A stretch of DNA of 50,622 nucleotides from Nitrospiraceae bacterium (GTDB lineage Bacteria > Nitrospirota > Thermodesulfovibrionia > Thermodesulfovibrionales > Dissulfurispiraceae): positions 1 to 50,622 of the forward strand of contig JAAYUK010000082.1 of NCBI GenBank assembly GCA_012517735.1, written 5' to 3'. Positions 7,913-16,932 of the stretch are shown here, piece after piece. Numbering within the stretch: position 1 is the first letter of the stretch; each line of letters opens with the position of its first letter. A model generated the notes under the pieces. That model had not been told where the DNA came from and did not search any database. It saw only the letters and a program-made list of their open reading frames with translations. The position numbers and the translations under genes are program-made.

Positions 7913-8968
7913 CTATGCCTTTCCGTTTTTCATCGCGATTTCGCGCCGGGCGCCCTGAAGCATTTTGACAAAAATATAGAGCGAAAGCGAGCTGACGACG
8001 ATGAGGACCGTTGCCGTCGAAAGATCATCCATGAATGCCTTGATGCCGTCAATATATCTCGGGAGCAGTTTCATGATGATCGAGGCCATACATCCCAAAA
8101 CCGCGATGCCGAAAGCGATTCTGATGCCATAGCCTTTTATGTACTTGGTGGCAACAGTACCGACCTGCGCACCCATGGCCGCGCCGATCAGCATGATAAC
8201 CGCAGCGACGAGTTCGGTTCTTCCCTTGTATGTGTAAGTACCGGCACCATAGAGTCCGGAGATCATGACCTCAAAAAGGTCGGTTCCGACCGCGACATGT
8301 GTCGGGCAGCCAATGAAGTAGATAAGAGCGGGCATGCGGATGAGACCGCCGCCGATGCCGAGAATTCCCGCAAGCCAGCCCGTCATGAAGCTGACGAAGA
8401 CCGGTGCCCAGATCGAGCAGGTGAATCCTGCCTGATTGAAGTGCATCATCGGCGGGATCTTGATCTTGTGAACGGTTTTGTGCCACTCAATACCCGTCGC
8501 CAGTTTGTCGATTTCCTGCCCCGCCGCCTTGGCAGCGCGCTCTTTCTCTTTGCGTTTTGCAACGTCATGGAACACCATCCATGCAATGAAGGTAAGCAGG
8601 CCGACATAGAGCCAGCGGACATACAGCTCAACCTTGCCTATTCTCTCAAACCACATGATCATCTGCGCGCCGATTTCAAAACCGACTATGGTTCCGACGA
8701 GCATGACAATACCGAGCTTATAGTCGACATTGCCGAACTTGCCGTGCCGCATGGTCGAAACCAGCGATTTGCCCGCCATGTGGGCAATGTCGGTACCGAT
8801 CGCAAATGCCATCGGAAAGCCGAGAATATTGAGACCCGGGGTCACCATCCAGGCGCCGCCCATACCGAAAAAGCCGCCGATGATACCGACGCCGATACCC
8901 AGAATGATCAGGCCGGGCCAGAAGATCGTAACGCCCGAAATAGGCATCAACATGTAGAAAAAATCCAT
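7913..8968 (-). CDS. Sulfite exporter TauE/SafE family permease (second copy)
   Basis: 351 aa with the same two-half TauE architecture: GFFGMGGAWMVTPGLNILGFP in the first half and GIGGGLIRMPALIYFIGCPT in the second, each followed by a GTDLF or GTDIAH motif. About 8 membrane helices are expected. It is shorter than the 426-aa copy and has a charged linker (about residues 130-165, KRKEKERAAK). It is flanked by a 94-aa signal-peptide protein upstream (21 nt) and a lipoprotein downstream, which form a cassette. Substrate is inferred as sulfite or another small sulfur or organic anion. Confidence 0.92.
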   Translation of the reverse strand: MDFFYMLMPISGVTIFWPGLIILGIGVGIIGGFFGMGGAWMVTPGLNILGFPMAFAIGTDIAHMAGKSLVSTMRHGKFGNVDYKLGIVMLVGTIVGFEIGAQMIMWFERIGKVELYVRWLYVGLLTFIAWMVFHDVAKRKEKERAAKAAGQEIDKLATGIEWHKTVHKIKIPPMMHFNQAGFTCSIWAPVFVSFMTGWLAGILGIGGGLIRMPALIYFIGCPTHVAVGTDLFEVMISGLYGAGTYTYKGRTELVAAVIMLIGAAMGAQVGTVATKYIKGYGIRIAFGIAVLGCMASIIMKLLPRYIDGIKAFMDDLSTATVLIVVSSLSLYIFVKMLQGARREIAMKNGKA

Positions 8969-8989
8969 AACCGCCTCCCTGCCTTTCCC

Positions 8990-9274
8990 TTAGTGTTCCG
9001 CGAGGTCCCGCGATTTGAGATCGAGACCGATATGGTGCATGATAAAGTCGGCTGCTACGCCAAAAATCACTCCGATGATCGGAATCGCCACAACCGTAAG
9101 AAGTGCAAAATACAGGTGGCTGTCATTGTAGAGATTTGCAAACCATGCCTCCCACCCTGTTGTTTTCCGGGTATCGGCAACGATAACCACGGCCGATCCG
9201 CCGCCGCCCGCTGCAAACGCCAGCTGCGGGAGCATCATCAGGCCCAATACTGCACATGTGAACAGTTTACGCAT
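8990..9274 (-). CDS. Small membrane protein with signal peptide, TauE accessory
   Basis: 94 aa. A cleavable signal peptide (residues 1-21, LPQLAFA) is followed by a glycine stretch, a short periplasmic part and one membrane helix (about 54-76, LYFALLTVVAIPIIGVIFGV), then a short tail. It is the first gene of the operon with TauE and the lipoprotein, preceded by a GGAGGGAAG ribosome-binding site. Proteins of this type beside TauE genes occur in sulfate reducers as far as I recall, but no function is established. It may be an essential small subunit of the exporter. Confidence 0.8.
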   Translation of the reverse strand: MRKLFTCAVLGLMMLPQLAFAAGGGGSAVVIVADTRKTTGWEAWFANLYNDSHLYFALLTVVAIPIIGVIFGVAADFIMHHIGLDLKSRDLAEH

Positions 9275-9456
9275 TTTCCTTCCCTCCTTATGGAAACTTC
9301 GTTGCTATGCGAAGTACGCTGTTGAGCGCGCGTTCAACTTCTCACATCACCTGACGCAGTGCACCTCCTTTGCTCCCCCGCTGGAACCTGTCTGGTTATT
9401 TCCGGTAAACATACCATTCTTTTTCTTTTCCTTTCGGCTCATCCCCAGTACCCTGC

Positions 9457-10194
9457 TCAACGAATCCGCTCAAATTCATTCTGCACCTTGTACTTCCCCA
9501 CCTTGCCGATCAGCTTCATGAAAGCGAGTGTGTTGTCGTCGCCGTCGATGAAGATCCGGTAGACCGCCACTGAACAGGTTCCGTCCTTGACCCCCAGGAA
9601 CCCGGCATCATCGCCTTTCGCCTTCACGACATCCACCGACTGGACGACCTTGGCAATCCTGCGGGGAGTCCGCTCCTGAATGGCGTCGAAAAATGGCTGC
9701 TCGATCAGATCGGCCTGCTCGATTCCCGGAACAAGGTTCACGGAGACGTACAGATCTTCACAACAGACCGGCTCACCATTAATCATGCCGTGGCTCTGAA
9801 CATGGAGAACCGGTCCGCCGTCATGGAGATACCGTTTTGCTTCGCCATTGACCTCCCCGACCGAGCGCCGCACGATCCGCCGCTGCAGCCGCACCCCGCC
9901 GCCAAAGGTGTCTTCCGCAAACCGCGTCCGGATCGTCATGCCCAGATGCGGAACCGAGCTTTTCACAAAGGTGCCCTTCCCCTGCTGCCGTTTCAGATAC
10001 CCGTCGCGTACCAGATCGGTGATCGCCAGCCGCACCGTCGCCTTGCTTACACTGAACATGCGGCACAATTCATCCTCGGAAGGAATCAGCGCATTGATAC
10101 CCCATTCACCCTTTTCTATCTTGCGCTTGACGATGTCATAGATCTGCACGTACAGCTTTTTCTGACTGTCACGATCAACACTTGTTTCGAGCAT
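9457..10194 (-). CDS. GntR-family transcriptional regulator (HutC-type, UTRA domain)
   Basis: 245 aa. The N-terminal winged helix-turn-helix (residues about 10-75) has IPSEDELCRMFSVSKATVRLAI and the wing QQGKGTFV. The C-terminal UTRA effector-binding domain (about 95-240) begins at about FGGGVRLQRR and includes GVKDGTCSVAVYRIFIDGD. It binds a small-molecule effector and usually represses adjacent genes. It lies directly upstream of the second TauE operon in the same orientation, with 182 nt between. A perfect 22-bp palindrome about 105 nt upstream of its start is a likely self-operator. A GGAGAGGC site precedes the ATG. Confidence 0.9.
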   Translation of the reverse strand: MLETSVDRDSQKKLYVQIYDIVKRKIEKGEWGINALIPSEDELCRMFSVSKATVRLAITDLVRDGYLKRQQGKGTFVKSSVPHLGMTIRTRFAEDTFGGGVRLQRRIVRRSVGEVNGEAKRYLHDGGPVLHVQSHGMINGEPVCCEDLYVSVNLVPGIEQADLIEQPFFDAIQERTPRRIAKVVQSVDVVKAKGDDAGFLGVKDGTCSVAVYRIFIDGDDNTLAFMKLIGKVGKYKVQNEFERIR

Positions 10195-10298
10195 GTGCCT
10201 CTCCTTCCGCTCTGGAATCCAGCATACGCGGAAACATCTGATGTTTATCTCCTAAGCAAGGCAGATGCCAGAAACGTAACTCATTGATTTTTCAGTAG

Positions 10299-10320
10299 AC
10301 CGGTCTTTATAAAGACCGGT
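10299..10320. promoter_or_regulatory. Perfect 22-bp palindrome upstream of gntR, likely operator
   Basis: ACCGGTCTTTA (10299-10309) is followed immediately by its exact reverse complement (10310-10320). It lies 105 nt before the GntR start codon. Its AT core and GC arms suit a dimeric winged-helix regulator. Confidence 0.55.
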
Positions 10321-10335
10321 AATACGAATGCTGAA

Positions 10336-10416
10336 GCAACTTAATGTTGCATGACGGGCGGCATTTTGAAAATTATTTCGCTAAAACAACGAGGGAGAGA
10401 GCAACATTGTGTTGCT
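10336..10416. promoter_or_regulatory. Two GCAAC-N5-GTTGC palindromes
   Basis: GCAACTTAATGTTGC (10336-10350) and AGCAACATTGTGTTGCT (10400-10416), 64 nt apart, lie between the sigma-54 activator stop and gntR. The first is nearly identical to the site at 5897-5911. Paired sites of this kind upstream of a promoter fit an enhancer or operator. Confidence 0.45.
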
Positions 10417-10424
10417 TTGTGTGA

Positions 10425-11717
<1,293 letters not shown>

Positions 11718-11723
11718 GGAGTT

Positions 11724-11731
11724 ATTATAAT
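11724..11731. promoter_or_regulatory. Overlapping divergent -10 boxes (sigma-54 activator / PEP synthase regulator)
   Basis: ATTATAAT reads as TATAAT on the plus strand (11726-11731) and on the minus strand (11729-11724). The minus one is 6 nt before the activator ATG, the plus one about 75 nt before the PSRP ATG. -35 boxes are weak. Confidence 0.35.
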
Positions 11732-11805
11732 GAATGCCGTACTCAAAGGAAAGGGTTCGCGAAATCACGGTAGCATTTGAAAATCAAGGATTGGTAAACT
11801 ACCGC

Positions 11806-12639
11806 ATGAAAACCAAAAGCAGACCGACACATAAAATTTTCATTCTCTCCGACGGCACCGGTCAGAGCGCAATCGATATCATGCGCGCAGCGCTGGTTCA
11901 ATTTCGCGACCATCGCGTCACATTCACGGTATTTTCCCGTGTGGGATCCCGCGACAAGGTGCAGGAAATCCTCAGCCAGGCGCGGGAAAAACGGGCATTT
12001 GTGGCCTTCACCTTTGTCAAGCAGAGCATTCGCGATTTTGTTCACCAGTACTGTGTCCGCTACAAGATTCTGCACTATGACATTCTCGGACCGGTCATCC
12101 GGGGACTCTCCTCCTATCTCGGAGGCGCCCCTCTCGAAGAACCGACGCTGTTGCGAAAGACCGACGAGCGCTATTTCCAGAGAATTGAAGCGATCGAATT
12201 TTCGATTGTACACGACGACGGGAAAAGTCTTGAGCGGCTGGAGGCTGCCGATATCGTCATTGTGGGCCTGTCACGAACGTCAAAGACACCGACCTCGTTC
12301 TTTCTTGCACAACAAGGGTATAAAGTCGTCAATATTCCGATCACTCCTCCGCTGCCGCTGCCGGACACCCTGTTTGAAACGGATCAGGGAAAGATTGTCT
12401 GTCTCATGATGCAACCAGAGGTTCTCCAAAAGGTTCGTATAGCGCGACTGCATCATGTGCGTGCCGTGGACAACAGCTATATCGACCTCAAAAAAATCTA
12501 TGATGAAATCGAGTATGTCGAGGAACTGCTCAGAAAACATCGGCAGTGGAAAGTGGTCGATACGACCAACAAGTCAGTTGAGGAGACTGCCCGCGAGATT
12601 ATCGAGTATGTCATCGGCAAGGATGTCGTTGTGTTATAA
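11806..12639 (+). CDS. ppsR: PEP synthase regulatory protein (bifunctional kinase/pyrophosphorylase, DUF299)
   Basis: 277 aa from the ATG at 11806 (MKTKSRPTHKIFILSDGTGQ). An upstream in-frame start at 11734 is less likely. It carries the DUF299 signatures ILSDGTGQSA near the N-terminus and the P-loop-like GLSRTSKTPTSFFLA, followed by the conserved NIPITPPLPLP. The family uses ADP to phosphorylate, and phosphate to dephosphorylate, a threonine in PEP synthase or pyruvate phosphate dikinase, switching gluconeogenic PEP formation. A PEP-synthase-like gene ends at the left edge of the window. The gene is divergent from the sigma-54 activator. Confidence 0.93.
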   Translation: MKTKSRPTHKIFILSDGTGQSAIDIMRAALVQFRDHRVTFTVFSRVGSRDKVQEILSQAREKRAFVAFTFVKQSIRDFVHQYCVRYKILHYDILGPVIRGLSSYLGGAPLEEPTLLRKTDERYFQRIEAIEFSIVHDDGKSLERLEAADIVIVGLSRTSKTPTSFFLAQQGYKVVNIPITPPLPLPDTLFETDQGKIVCLMMQPEVLQKVRIARLHHVRAVDNSYIDLKKIYDEIEYVEELLRKHRQWKVVDTTNKSVEETAREIIEYVIGKDVVVL

Positions 12640-12689
12640 GAGGCTTCGGGATTGCCGCCGTCTCAAGAAATTTTCCGGGAGGATTCATC

Positions 12690-12893
12690 ATGACCATAAC
12701 ACTTTCGATTCAGGGAATGAGCTGTCAGCATTGTGTTCATCGCGTAAAAAAGGCGATCGATGCAGTTGCCGGAGTAAGCGGCAGTCAGGTAACCATGGGG
12801 AGCGCAATCGTTGATTTCGAACCTTCACAGGTTTCTGCCGATGCGCTGAAGAAAGCGGTCGAAGAAGCCGGCTATACGATTACAGCACCATAG
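12690..12893 (+). CDS. Heavy-metal-associated (HMA) domain protein, CopZ-like
   Basis: 67 aa, a single ferredoxin-fold HMA domain with the metal site GMSCQHC (Cys12 and Cys15) near the N-terminus and an intact fold through EAGYTI. Such proteins chaperone Cu(I) or related soft metals to P-type ATPases, none of which is nearby. A GGGAGGATT site precedes the ATG. It is 50 nt downstream of ppsR and ends at a bidirectional terminator. Confidence 0.9.
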   Translation: MTITLSIQGMSCQHCVHRVKKAIDAVAGVSGSQVTMGSAIVDFEPSQVSADALKKAVEEAGYTITAP

Positions 12894-12898
12894 TACAG

Positions 12899-12928
12899 AA
12901 CGGCCCCGCCGAGAAGCGCGGGGCCGTT
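12899..12928. terminator. Bidirectional terminator between HMA gene and pheT
   Basis: AACGGCCCCGC (12899-12909) and GCGGGGCCGTT (12918-12928) form a perfect 11-bp stem with an 8-nt loop. A second small hairpin (AATCCC/GGGATT, about 12936-12952) with TTTT on the minus strand lies next to it, suited to pheT. Confidence 0.7.
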
Positions 12929-12951
12929 ACCTGAAAATCCCGTCAGGGGAT

Positions 12952-12984
12952 TCTTCTTACTTCTTACTTCTTACTTCTTACTTA
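12952..12984. repeat. Tandem heptamer repeat (ACTTCTT)n at the end of pheT
   Basis: About four copies. The minus-strand TAA stop of pheT (12984-12982) is the first repeat unit, so pheT ends exactly where the array begins. It is the same heptamer as at 6048-6081. Confidence 0.85.
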
Positions 12985-15072
12985 TTGCCGTATCTGCCCG
13001 CCGGTCTTTTCAGAGACATGGCTCACCAGCGCGGCATGAAGCGTATCGACCTCGTCATCGGTCAGCGTCCTGTCTGATGCGCGATAGCGCACGTTAAACG
13101 CCACGCTTTTCTTCCCGTTGCCGACCGAAGCCCCCTGATACACATCAAAAATCGCGGTTTCCTCGATCATATCCGAAGGGAACGAACGAACAAGATCAAG
13201 AATCATCGAGGATTCGAGTGCAGCATCCACAACCAGCGCCGTGTCACGTTCCACAAATGGAAAGCGGGCGATGGAACGGTAATGCACCGATGCCCCGATA
13301 TGCGGAAGCAATGCCGAAAGGTCCAGTTCCAGCACCACGATAGAAGGTCTCTGCGCCTTGATCTCAAGGGCGTTGACCACCAGCGGAGAGAGCACGCCGA
13401 TCGTGCCGATCCGCGTGCCGGCAATCATGATGTCGGCAGACTGTCCGGGATGAAGATACGGTTCAGCCGAGCGCCGGTACGTCACGCCGGCGACGCGCGT
13501 ATCCGCAAAGCAGTCTTCCAGCGCCCCCTTCATGCGGTAAAAATCGTGGGTATCGTCCCGATAGAGGCTTTTCACCTTTTCGCGATAGATCAACGCAGCA
13601 AGGCATTCGCGTTCCTCAGGAAGCTGCTCCCCCTCCCGGGGCAGAAATATCCGTGCCTGCTCGAACAACTGAAACTCGCGGTTTCCCTGCGCAACATTGG
13701 TAATGAGGTTCCTGATCAGCGATGGCAGCATGCAGGTTCGCATGACCGTACCATCTTCGCTGAGGGGATTCTGGATGCGCACCCCTGCCCGCCTGATGTC
13801 TGACGCGGCAAGCCGCAGACGGTCAATATCTGCCTCGCCAATAAAACTGTAGTTGATCGTTTCGGTATATCCCGCAGCAAGGAATGCACTCCGCAGCTTC
13901 TGTTTCAGACGCATCATGCGCTGGGCATCGGTAAGCGCATCGTCATTGCCAAGGCGCATCCGCGGCAGTTCCGGTGCAATATTGTCGAACCCGAACAGAC
14001 GGGCGATCTCTTCGATCACATCGACTTCCATCGTCATATCCCGGCGGAACGGCGGCGGCTTCACGACAAAACCGGTATCGGTCACTTCAGTGATTTCAAG
14101 CTCAAGCCCCTTGAGGCAGTCGAGAATCTGTGCATTGGCAAGCGACAATCCAAGCACCTGATTCACCCGCGCATACCGCACCGGAATCGGAGTGGAACAC
14201 CATCGCTTGGGATAAATATCAAGCTTGCCGTACATTGATCCATGCGCAAGCTCCTTGATCAGCTGGGCCGCGCGGTCAAGCGCCTTTTTCATGATCTTGA
14301 TATCCGTACCGCGCTCAAACCGGTATGACGCCTCAGTCTTCAGACCAAGGCGCTTGGAGGTACGCCGGATCGATCCCGGATCAAAATACGCACTCTCAAT
14401 AAAGACATCGGTCGTGGCATCGGACACTTCGCTGTCGCTGCCGCCCATCACACCAGCTACGGCTACCGGCACCTTGCCGTCCCAGATAAGCAGCATGTCG
14501 GGAGCGATCCGGCGCTCGACACCATCCAGCGTCGTAAACGCAATCGGCTCTTTGGCCCCGAGCACCGTTGCCGGCGTACCCACCCTGATGCGGTGATCGT
14601 GCAGCTTGTTGAGATCAAAGGCATGAAGCGGGTGACCGAATTCCAGCAACACATAGTTCGTTACATCGACCACATTGTTGATCGAACGGATACCGCATTT
14701 TTCGAGCCGCTCTTGCATCCAGTCAGGAGACGGCCCGATTGTAACGGCGTGCACGATACGGCCTGCATACCGGTTGCAGAGATCACTATCAAGAATATCG
14801 ATATTGAAATCGAGTTCCTTCGGTTCCGAAACAATGTTGAGATCAGGAAAAGTGACCTTGGTGCCGTATAAAGCCGCGACTTCCCGGGCAATGCCGATAA
14901 TACTCAGGCAGTCGGGGCGGTTCGGGGTGACATTGACCTCAAACACGGTATCATCCCCAATGCGCTCCAGTGCTTCAACCTCAAAGCCGGCCATGGTCAG
15001 CCGATGAGCCAGCTGCTCAGGCGTTTCGGTTATCGTAACGAATTCTTTCAGCCAAAGATAGGGTATACGCAT
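12982..15072 (-). CDS. pheT: Phenylalanyl-tRNA synthetase beta subunit, lacking the B2 domain
   Basis: 696 aa. It starts MRIPYLWLKEFV and runs directly into EVNVTPNRPDCLS, without the EMAP/OB-fold tRNA-binding domain (B2) that usually occupies residues 40-150. This explains its length against about 790-800 aa in E. coli. B3/B4 editing-domain segments (RIRVGTPA, VMGGSDSEV) and B5 (ALDRAAQLI to IEEIARLFGFDNI) are present. The C-terminal FDX-ACB anticodon-binding domain (about 600-696, YRSIARFPFVERD, RYRASDRTLTDDEV) is complete. It pairs with PheS as an alpha2beta2 enzyme charging tRNA-Phe. Its start abuts the pheS stop. Confidence 0.95.
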   Translation of the reverse strand: MRIPYLWLKEFVTITETPEQLAHRLTMAGFEVEALERIGDDTVFEVNVTPNRPDCLSIIGIAREVAALYGTKVTFPDLNIVSEPKELDFNIDILDSDLCNRYAGRIVHAVTIGPSPDWMQERLEKCGIRSINNVVDVTNYVLLEFGHPLHAFDLNKLHDHRIRVGTPATVLGAKEPIAFTTLDGVERRIAPDMLLIWDGKVPVAVAGVMGGSDSEVSDATTDVFIESAYFDPGSIRRTSKRLGLKTEASYRFERGTDIKIMKKALDRAAQLIKELAHGSMYGKLDIYPKRWCSTPIPVRYARVNQVLGLSLANAQILDCLKGLELEITEVTDTGFVVKPPPFRRDMTMEVDVIEEIARLFGFDNIAPELPRMRLGNDDALTDAQRMMRLKQKLRSAFLAAGYTETINYSFIGEADIDRLRLAASDIRRAGVRIQNPLSEDGTVMRTCMLPSLIRNLITNVAQGNREFQLFEQARIFLPREGEQLPEERECLAALIYREKVKSLYRDDTHDFYRMKGALEDCFADTRVAGVTYRRSAEPYLHPGQSADIMIAGTRIGTIGVLSPLVVNALEIKAQRPSIVVLELDLSALLPHIGASVHYRSIARFPFVERDTALVVDAALESSMILDLVRSFPSDMIEETAIFDVYQGASVGNGKKSVAFNVRYRASDRTLTDDEVDTLHAALVSHVSEKTGGQIRQ

Positions 15073-16080
15073 CTAGAATTGCCTCAAAAAACGAAGATCG
15101 TTTTCAAACAGAAGCCGGATGTCGTCAATGCGATACTTCAGCATTGTGATCCGCTCCACACCCATGCCAAATGCAAAACCGGTATAGAGTTCGGGATCAA
15201 TACCGCCGAACTCGAGCACCTTCGGATTGACCATGCCGGCACCCATAACCTCAAGCCACCCGGAGCCCTTGCAGACCCGGCATCCCTTCGCATCGCACAG
15301 GATGCAGCCGATGTCGATCTCGGCGGACGGCTCGGTAAACGGGAAAAAACTCGGACGGAAACGCACCGGCACCTGCGGACCGAACATCTGGTGTACAAAA
15401 GAAACCAGCACCCCCTTGAGATTGCTGAAGGTAATATGGGTATCTACCACCAGTCCTTCGACCTGATGAAACATCGGCGTATGCGAAACATCGGCATCGC
15501 AGCGGTACACCTTGCCCGGGGCAATAAAGCGAAGCGGCGGCTTCTGCCGCTCCATGACCCGCACCTGCACCGGTGAGGTATGCGTGCGCAGTACCACATC
15601 GTCGCTGACATAAAAGGTATCCTGCATGTCGCGGGCAGGATGGTCCTTCGGAATATTGAGTGCTTCAAAGTTATAATGGTCGAGCTCCACTTCAGGGCCT
15701 TCCTCGACCGAAAAACCGAGACGGACAAAGATATCGATAATTTCATTGAGCACCGTGCTGATCGGGTGGGCTCTCCCGATGCCGGTCGTCTTGCCCGGCA
15801 GGGTAATATCGATCGATTCAGAAGCAAGGCGTTTCGCAAGTTCCTGATGGGTAAGCTCAACCTCTTTCGCCTCGCTCAGTGATTCGATGGCTTCCTTGAG
15901 CTCATTGATGCGCTTGCCGGCATGCGGACGTTCTTCTGCGGAGAGGGCTCCGAGCGTTTTGAGCTGGAGCGTGACCACACCTTTTTTCCCAAGATATTTC
16001 GCCTTCAGCTGGGCAAGTTCCTGCAGTGTCGTCACTGTTTGTAAATCAGCAAGATAAGACGCCTTCAGATCTTCACTCAT
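15073..16080 (-). CDS. pheS: Phenylalanyl-tRNA synthetase alpha subunit
   Basis: 335 aa from the ATG at 16080 (MSEDLKASYLADL). A longer in-frame start at 16128 lies in the loop of a hairpin and is rejected. An N-terminal coiled coil (about 1-85) is followed by the class II catalytic core with the motif 2 region TSPVQVRVMERQKPPLRFIA and motif 3 GFAFGMGVERITMLKY. A CILC...CRVC cluster (about residues 265-277) suggests a zinc site, as in Thermus-like PheS. The stop abuts pheT. A strong hairpin with a U-tract separates it from rplT, so expression may depend on read-through or on a separate promoter. Confidence 0.95.
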   Translation of the reverse strand: MSEDLKASYLADLQTVTTLQELAQLKAKYLGKKGVVTLQLKTLGALSAEERPHAGKRINELKEAIESLSEAKEVELTHQELAKRLASESIDITLPGKTTGIGRAHPISTVLNEIIDIFVRLGFSVEEGPEVELDHYNFEALNIPKDHPARDMQDTFYVSDDVVLRTHTSPVQVRVMERQKPPLRFIAPGKVYRCDADVSHTPMFHQVEGLVVDTHITFSNLKGVLVSFVHQMFGPQVPVRFRPSFFPFTEPSAEIDIGCILCDAKGCRVCKGSGWLEVMGAGMVNPKVLEFGGIDPELYTGFAFGMGVERITMLKYRIDDIRLLFENDLRFLRQF

Positions 16081-16105
16081 AGTGATATTCCGGACTCCAG
16101 GTAAG

Positions 16106-16145
16106 AAAAAGCGCCTCCCCGGACACATGGCGCCCGGGAAGACGC
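16106..16145 (-). terminator. Intrinsic terminator/attenuator between rplT and pheS
   Basis: On the minus-strand RNA, GCGUCUUCCCGGG (16145-16133) pairs over 13 positions, three of them G-U, with UCCGGGGAGGCGC (16123-16111). The loop is 9 nt and UUUUUC follows. It lies 16 nt after the rplT stop and 26 nt before the pheS ATG. Confidence 0.7.
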
Positions 16146-16161
16146 GTCTCTTGTACGGTTA

Positions 16162-16509
16162 TTAACCCTTGACCTGATCGACGATCGCCTTGAATGCGTT
16201 CATGTCGTGATACGCAAGGTCAGCCAGTGCGCGGCGATCGAGTGCAACATTCGCCTTTTTGAGACTGTTCATGAACTGACTGTATGTCAGACCGAGCGAA
16301 CGGACTGCCGCATTGATACGCGCAATCCAGAGCGCCCGGAATTCACGCTTCTTGTTTTTGCGGTCCTTGTATGACGCAAGAAGCGCCTTGTTGACCTGCT
16401 CCTTTGCGTTTACATAGAGGCGGCTCTTGCCGCCTACATAGCCTTTTGCCTGGGCCAGGACTTTTTTGTGACGGCGGGCCGTCTTGAAACCACCACGTGC
16501 TCTCGGCAT
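16162..16509 (-). CDS. rplT: 50S ribosomal protein L20
   Basis: 115 aa from the ATG at 16509 ([16 protein letters not shown]), with AGGAGGAAC as ribosome-binding site; the upstream in-frame codons are not part of it. It is full length and very basic, with the typical [15 protein letters not shown] and [16 protein letters not shown]20 binds 23S rRNA early in assembly and in many bacteria represses its own operon by binding mRNA. It follows rpmI and is followed by a strong hairpin. The order infC-rpmI-rplT is conserved. Confidence 0.97.
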   Translation of the reverse strand: MPRARGGFKTARRHKKVLAQAKGYVGGKSRLYVNAKEQVNKALLASYKDRKNKKREFRALWIARINAAVRSLGLTYSQFMNSLKKANVALDRRALADLAYHDMNAFKAIVDQVKG

Positions 16510-16645
16510 TGTTCCTCCTTCAACCGGTTTGGCAGTCCTTTGGGCCAAACGCGGAGTGTTGTCTCTCTTCCGCTCAGAAACGGAATGATAATGTTACTAA
16601 AAAACAGTGAGATACGTCAAATCCCACCATCCCGGCACTCCCTTG

Positions 16646-16843
16646 CTACTGGTACGGAAGCAGTCTCTTGATCCGGTATTCCAGAACCTCCGGCACCAGC
16701 GAGCTTCTGCGGAGACCACGGATACGCTTGGCAGTCTTGCCGGTCAGGAGATGACCCTTGAACGCCTTGTATCTGCGAATCTTGCCGCTGCCGGTTACGC
16801 TGAACCGTTTTGCGGCGCCTCTGTGTGTTTTCAGTTTCGGCAT
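16646..16843 (-). CDS. rpmI: 50S ribosomal protein L35
   Basis: 65 aa from the ATG at 16843 ([14 protein letters not shown]), preceded by GGAGGGAATT. A longer in-frame start at 16909 would lie inside an RNA structure and is rejected. The [20 protein letters not shown] core and C-terminal RIKRLLPYQ are typical. It lies between infC and rplT. Confidence 0.97.
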   Translation of the reverse strand: MPKLKTHRGAAKRFSVTGSGKIRRYKAFKGHLLTGKTAKRIRGLRRSSLVPEVLEYRIKRLLPYQ

Positions 16844-16876
16844 AATTCCCTCCTTTACACAAAATAAGAACTGCAT

Positions 16877-16921
16877 GCGCATCCGGCTTGCAGCCGTGCT
16901 GCACAACAACGGCGGATGCGC
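16877..16921 (-). promoter_or_regulatory. Structured RNA between infC and rpmI, possible L20 autoregulatory leader
   Basis: A perfect 9-bp outer stem GCGCATCCG/CGGATGCGC (16877-16885 with 16913-16921) encloses an inner hairpin TGCAGC-CGT-GCTGCA (16889-16903). It begins 11 nt after the infC stop and ends about 33 nt before the rpmI start. In E. coli the L20 repression site lies in the same interval. Equivalence here is by position and structure only. A loose U-rich stretch follows, so attenuation is also possible. Confidence 0.5.
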
Positions 16922-16932
16922 TTCAGGTCCGG

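Noticed and set aside
7256-9325. Long 689-codon open frame on the plus strand
   Set aside because: Antisense to the lipoprotein, TauE and 94-aa genes, with charged His/Arg/Asp-rich translation and no family; a shadow of GC-rich minus-strand genes.
16078-16128. Leader peptide with Phe-Phe (MCPGRRFF) for pheST attenuation
   Set aside because: The two Phe codons are the U-tract of the terminator and the ATG is in its loop, so a leader would not be translated ahead of the hairpin. It lacks a ribosome-binding site.
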